64,000 nucleotides of DNA from Neostapfia colusana (Eukaryota; Streptophyta; Magnoliopsida; Poales; Poaceae), in contig JASWHV010000005.1 of assembly GCA_030760725.1 (NCBI GenBank), positions 96,680,622-96,744,621 on the forward strand, read 5' to 3'. Positions 59,531 through 64,000 of the stretch are shown here, piece after piece. A program made the translations under genes and the position numbers. Numbering within the stretch: the first letter of the stretch is position 1; each line of letters begins with the position of its first letter. A model generated the notes under the pieces. It saw only the letters and a list, made by a program, of their open reading frames with translations, made no database searches and had not been told where the DNA came from.

Positions 59531-61259
59531 TTTCTATGTCAAACTATAAAAATATGATAGTAACCATTTCTTGAATGCAAGTGAAGGCTGAAAGTTGAAC
59601 ACAAGATTCATAAAGCTAGTGTACAGTGATGATACTTGGAGGCGAGGACGACGACGTGCGTGCACTTGGAGCAAGGGCGAGGACGGTGACGTGGGCTCGG
59701 CAGTGAGAGAGAGGACGGCGGCGGTGGCGATGACCAAGCTGGCGGTTCTATATTAAGGAGGTTCTATATTAAAAACTGCCTGTGATAATTGCCTCTTCAT
59801 AGGTCTGCTCTTCAGTTTCTTCTTCCTTTACTTCATTTTTATTTAGATTTTAATGTAAATACTCAAAGATGTATAGATTCTGCAAATTAAGTCCAAACTC
59901 GATGATTATTTTTTCTATATTCTTCAAAAAGTTTAAAATTATATAGTTAACATTGTTATGTTTTGGTAAATATGGCATTAATTTATATGCACATATTATT
60001 CAGATTGTCATATCTCCTAAAAAATTGATCTTCCATGGAAAGTTGGTTTGTATGAACATATTGTCTTATTTATACATGTATGAATTTTGTTAATTTTTTT
60101 AAATAATCCAACATGGAAAAATTCAAATTATCCCTCATTCTAATGAAATGCTCACATACATATGAGGCATTCTTCAAATTTTGAACACATATTTATTCAA
60201 ACAATTTTGTAAAAATCTGAAAAAATCATAGAGTTTGGTATGATGATTAAAAAGTCCCATAGAAAAATGCACTCACAAAATCAATGTATTATGCAAGATA
60301 CAAAAATGACAAGTATACTTTTTATTTGTTTTTCATTTTCTAACCAATTTCAAAGGTTTTTCCAAGTGAAATTTAATAGGCACCTCTAATACTAAATCGT
60401 ATTACAAGAACTTGGAATTTGGGCTTTTACAAGCCCCCTTATTTTGATCAAGAATATTAATTAATCCTAAAATTAGTAAACTTGTTTCAAGGCGGTTCTA
60501 TATTTAAAACCGCCTGCGATAATTGCCTCTTCATAGGTCTGCTCTTCAGTTTCTTCTTCCTTTGCTTCATTTTTTATTTAGATTCCAATGTAAATATTCA
60601 AACATGTATAGATTCTGCAAATTAAGTCCAAACTCGATGATTCTTTTTTCTATATTCTTCAAAAATTAATATATACCGGATGGACAAAAATTTTAAAACT
60701 TATATAGGTAACATTGTTATGTTTTGGTAAATATAGCAATAATTTACATGCACATATTATTCAGATTGTCATATCTCCTAAAAAATGGATCTTCCACTGA
60801 AAGTTGGTTTGTATGAACATATTGTCTTATTTATACATGTATGAATTTTATTAATTTTTTAAAGCAAACAAACATGTCAAAATTCAAATTATCCATCATT
60901 CAGTTATGGCGCCTCGTCGACGGTGCTGCAACCGCTAGAATCTGAAACGCCTTTATAATAAGCAGTTGCCGCGCCCTTCCTCATCTTCCTCGCAGCGCCC
61001 TTCCTCATCTTCCTCGCTGTGCCCTTCCATCTTCCTCGCTCTTCACAACCAGGCGTCTGCAGGATCCTCATCTCGCCTCCCCTCTGGTGATCATGATCAA
61101 GACGGAAATGCAAGTAGCCGTCTCTGGCGCTCCGGGAGTCAAGTGCTGGAGCCAAGCGGCAACCTTCTGGTGGCCCGCCGGCGAACAACCAGGAAGCCAA
61201 GATGCAACATTCTGGTGGCCCGCCGGTGAACCACTCCCGATGGTCATCTCTGGTCCTGG
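59531..61259. repeat. CACTA right arm: duplicated 0.4-kb AT-rich repeats
   Basis: Two direct copies, about 59753-60145 and 60490-60905, begin with an imperfect palindrome (ggttctatattaaaaac and gcctgtgataatt) and share a long AT-rich body ending in aacatg..aattcaaatta. Separating sequence contains no supported gene. Between 60960 and 61250 short tandem repeats (cttcctcatcttcctcg; and ctggtggcccgccggtgaac twice) give low-complexity frames. Confidence 0.65.
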
Positions 61260-62181
61260 CCGCTCCGCCAACACAAAGTGGCGACCTATACCACCGAGGT
61301 CATGTTGAACGGAACCGTGATATAGACCACCGTCATGTCCTCTGGCGCTGATGTCGAGTGCTTCCTTTTGCAGGTTCGCAGGAACAACCCAGGGCCCCTC
61401 ATCGTCGGCCTGGACACAGAGTGGTACGATGTCAAGAACCTAGACGGGCACAAGTCGTACAAGATGGCCGTCCTGCAGCTATGCGTGGGCCGCCACTGCC
61501 TCGTCTTCCAGATCATTCACGTGGACTATGTCCCAGAGAGTGCCCTAAAAAACTTCTTCGCCTATCCGCACAATAGATTTTCCAGCGTCAGTATCAGTAG
61601 CGACTTAAAGTTGCTGCGAGGACTACGGCTTTGAGGTAGCTAATATGGTTGAGCTCCGGAACCTCGCCGTGAAGGTGCTGCACTGGTCCGAACTCATGTC
61701 GGCGTCGCTCAAGACCCTGGCGCTCGAGATGATGAATGTGCACATCGACAAGGCGAACGACATCAAGTGTGATATGTGGGATAAGGTGATCTTGTCGCCA
61801 CAGCAGGTGGAGTATGCCTGCATCGATGCATTTACCTCTTATGAGATTTGCGTGCTGCTGCTCTCCTGTTAGGCTTCCTTGCCATCTCCAGTTCAGGAGC
61901 AGTGCCCCTCGCCAGGGTACATCAGCACAGACTCCGATGATGACCGGTATCATGGCTACAAATTGCCATTCTCACGCGGCGACGATCTGTGCGTCATCGA
62001 GCACCACAACGGCTACCTGATATGCCCACTCTGTCCCAACTTGAAGTGCAAATGGAAATGGGAAGACATCAACTCCATCCAACGTCATGTTGTTGAAGTT
62101 GGGCTCTCAAATTCCAAAATACATAGTGATAAGAAGAAGAGCCGGCACCGTCAAATGGCGAGGAACCATGGCTGGATGTGA
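61260..62181 (+). pseudogene. Captured WRN-like 3'-5' exonuclease with a zinc-finger-like tail
   Basis: The encoded protein belongs to the DEDDy exonuclease superfamily (Werner-type), which removes nucleotides from DNA or RNA 3' ends. Visible motifs: Exo I VGLDTEW (61413-61421), Exo II SSDLKLL (near 61595) and Exo III YACIDAFTS (61812-61838), so all four acidic residues and the tyrosine are kept. Breaks: TAG at 61323-61325 near the start, a frameshift near 61617-61622 and TAG at 61870-61872. Beyond the last stop the same frame stays open to 62181 and encodes CPLC, then HVVEVG and KKSRHRQMA, resembling the zf-XS zinc finger of plant small-RNA proteins. It lies in the CACTA right arm on the strand opposite to TNP2, which fits transposon gene capture. 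Confidence 0.75.
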
Positions 62182-62409
62182 TAACTCCTCGAAGTGCTTT
62201 CATATTAGTTATTCTGTTTTGAACTCGAATTTATATTCTTAAATGTTTGTGGACAATGTATGTTATTCTTTATGTATCCCGTGTTACTGTGGTCACGATG
62301 TTACCGTATGTTTGTTCCCTGTTACTCCTCTAACCAGACGTTACCGTGGGTTTGTCCCGTGTTACTTCTCATTAATCCTAAACTTAGTAAACTTAATAAA
62401 CTTTTCTCG

Positions 62410-63015
62410 CAGATGGTTCTATATTAAAAACCACCTACAATAATACATCTTCGCAGGCGGTGTTTAATTCATCTTTGAGGAGGAAGGAGGGTCTCGCACG
62501 CCAGTCAGACTTCTCTACACCACCATACCGGCCAAAATTAAGTTCTCCGCAGCTCTTCCTCCTCAGGCCGCTCGTCTCCCTGTATCAACAATGGAAGATG
62601 CGCTTTTATCTTGCTCGTCTCTTCACCACTGGCCAGAATTAAGTTCTCTGCACCTCCTCATCCTTGGGTCGCGCGTTTCCCTTCCGTCCAACTCCAGCCG
62701 CTCTCTCTTTTTTCACAGGCGGTTCTATATTAAAAACTGTCTGTGATAATACATCTTCACAGGCAGTGTTTAATCCATCTTTGAGGAGGGAGGAGGTTCT
62801 CACACGCCGGTCGCACTTCTCTCTGCACCACCGTACCGGCCGAAATTAAGTTCTCCACAGCTCTTCCTCCTCGGTCGCTCGTCTCCCTTTGTCAACAATG
62901 GAAGACGCGCTTTTATCTCGCCCGTATCTTCATCACCCGCCGCAATTAAGTTCTCCGCACCTCTCCTCATTGGGTCACGGGTTTCCCTTCCATCCAACTC
63001 CAGCCGCTCTCTCTT
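62410..63015. repeat. Tandem duplication of about 305 bp in the CACTA right arm
   Basis: Copy one (about 62410-62714) and copy two (62716-63015) are direct repeats. Each starts with ggttctatattaaaaac, continues with ataatacatcttc and a tttgaggagg-aaggagg-like stretch, and ends in ctccagccgctctctctt. Short ORFs in them are repeat-derived. Confidence 0.75.
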
Positions 63016-63132
63016 CGAACCATTTAGCGATCGACCAACTCCAGTGCGACCACCTCCTGCTGTCCACTGTTCGCCATCGTTGTCGTCGTCGCCATCACTA
63101 CTCCCTCCTATTCTACGTTGTCGTCGTCATTC

Positions 63133-63213
63133 ATGGATGGAAACTTTGTTAACGACTTGGTGTGTGACCAACTCAAGGAGGAGCGCTTGGCGTGGCGCAA
63201 GAACCACCACCAT
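63133..63213 (+). CDS. Possible first exon of an unrecognised gene
   Basis: ATG 63133 opens 27 codons (MDGNFVNDLVCDQLKEERL...) that end at a strong plant splice donor, gtatgtgc, at 63214. A second open stretch on the same strand (about 63777-63937, SSNLGSYYSPSDPF) ends before another gtatgg. A fitting acceptor and common frame were not found between them, so this is a weak gene model. Confidence 0.25.
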
Positions 63214-64000
63214 GTATGTGCATATGGCACACAGGTTGCTCTGTAGTTTTGATTTTCTGTCTTGTTTGTTTCTGGTATTTTCAATTTCATGGCTCGCCTT
63301 TTGCGTCACTTGTTGTCCAATTTATCTGCGTAGGGTTTCTCTACAAAGCCTAAGTCGGGAGACTTAATAAAGTGGTAGTGCATCGTCCCCGGTAAAGTAG
63401 GGGTAAGTCATGAAGAATAAGCACAATCCAGTATAACCCGTCCTCTTATTAATGAATTTCCTTTGCAGACTGTCTTGGAAGGTGGTTACTACCCACTGAT
63501 AATCTCCTTCTCAGATTACTATCCCTGTGTGTGTTCATACCTGCACCAATTAGTTGTTTAGAATAGTTGTGTTAAAGGAGATAGTCTTGTTGTGCTAACA
63601 GGTTGTGCTTGTAATCATTGAGTACTATAACAGATACATGTTGTCTTTGTAAATCGACCATGTGCACTCTATTTTATATATTAGGAAGTGATTTTACATA
63701 TTAGTATGTCTTTGTAATCACTTAGTACTATAACAAGAAACCCCTTCTATTGGTTTTCAAGTTCTAACATGGAAACCCTAATAAGACTGGTGCTGGTAGT
63801 AACAATGAAGCTGACGATGTTGAGTTTACTGACTCCAGCAATTTAGGCTCGTATTACAGTCCATCGGATCCTTTTCCAAATATAAAAATTAAAAAGACTT
63901 CAGAGGATCTCGAGCCGGAAAATGATCCTGCCGATGAGGTATGGATCACAAATCCTAACTCCAGCAGTTTAAGTTAATGTTGGTTGTCAAGTATATGAAG
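63214..64000. other. Right window end, nothing firmly supported
   Basis: AT-rich sequence with one possible coding stretch (about 63777-63937). No CACTA terminus (tttttgtagtagtg) is found. A gtggtagtg at 63375 lacks the expected flanking bases. Confidence 0.4.

Larger units (their letters stand above)
20792..64000 (-). mobile_element. Element F: CACTA (En/Spm-type) DNA transposon, split by G and H
   Basis: The left end begins CACTACTACAAAAA, the hallmark CACTA terminus, within the gag of Element E. It is followed by repeated subterminal motifs built on gcctgtgat and its complement. The genes run on the minus strand: a TNP2-type transposase, a second exon and a proline-rich ORF. Two LTR elements interrupt it, each with perfect target duplications (CCTCC for G, GCGGT for H), which shows that 20792-22735, 37322-41131 and 59522 onwards were once continuous. 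Similar palindromic repeats continue to at least 63 kb, but no matching right terminus is found, so the right limit is the window edge and is uncertain. Confidence 0.75.

Noticed and set aside
63371..63384. Right terminus of the CACTA element
   Set aside because: gtggtagtg resembles the inverted end but lacks the tttttgtag part, and no 3-bp duplication partner (aca) fits.

Overview
The window is repeat-dense nuclear DNA from a flowering plant, most probably a grass. The evidence is a stack of nested transposable elements of types that dominate large grass genomes (Tekay-like Ty3/Gypsy chromoviruses with 3-4 kb LTRs, a GC-rich LTR element full of tandem repeats, and a CACTA DNA transposon), plus a fragment of the plant mitochondrial gene nad5. 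I found no intact ordinary host gene, no tRNA or rRNA gene and no CRISPR array. Species cannot be named from sequence alone.

Left block (1-20791). Element A (1-10422, minus strand) is a chromovirus with a 4.05 kb 5' LTR and a gag-pol frame broken only by three nonsense codons. It sits in Element B (10423-11918), of which only the 3' internal end and 3' LTR remain here. B sits in the 3' LTR of Element C (11919-17805, minus), a decayed chromovirus whose pol is also split by a 2.8 kb solo LTR (Element D, 14147-16937). Element E (17806-20791, plus) is an older Ty3/Gypsy relic: the C-terminal end of pol, an LTR, a primer-binding site and a decayed gag.

Right block (20792-64000). A CACTA transposon (Element F) starts with a canonical terminus at 20792, inside E. 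Its genes run on the minus strand: a TNP2-type transposase (37820-41131, first codons at 59522-59530), a second coding exon (37450-37327 joined to 22735-22610) and a proline-rich ORF next to the terminus (21359-21961). Two chromoviruses split it. Element G (22736-37321, minus, TSD CCTCC) splits the second exon, and Element H (41132-59521, plus, TSD GCGGT) splits the transposase at its start codon. G's 5' LTR later received a mitochondrial insertion (33608-33931). H contains a non-autonomous LTR element, I (45788-51487, TSD GTGAA), whose interior is almost entirely 107-bp and 116-bp tandem arrays. Beyond H the CACTA-like arm continues with duplicated palindromic repeats and a captured, damaged WRN-like 3'-5' exonuclease (61260-62181). 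The right CACTA terminus is not seen.

The most striking item is an extra ORF in Element H (44790-45599), between the primer-binding site and gag. Its N-terminus copies the histone H3 tail in exact register (TARKSTGG at H3 positions 6-13, including K9 and S10), and the rest of the protein is not histone-like. The same element encodes an integrase with a C-terminal chromodomain-like module. A role in targeting or countering heterochromatin is inference, but the motif is read directly from the sequence.
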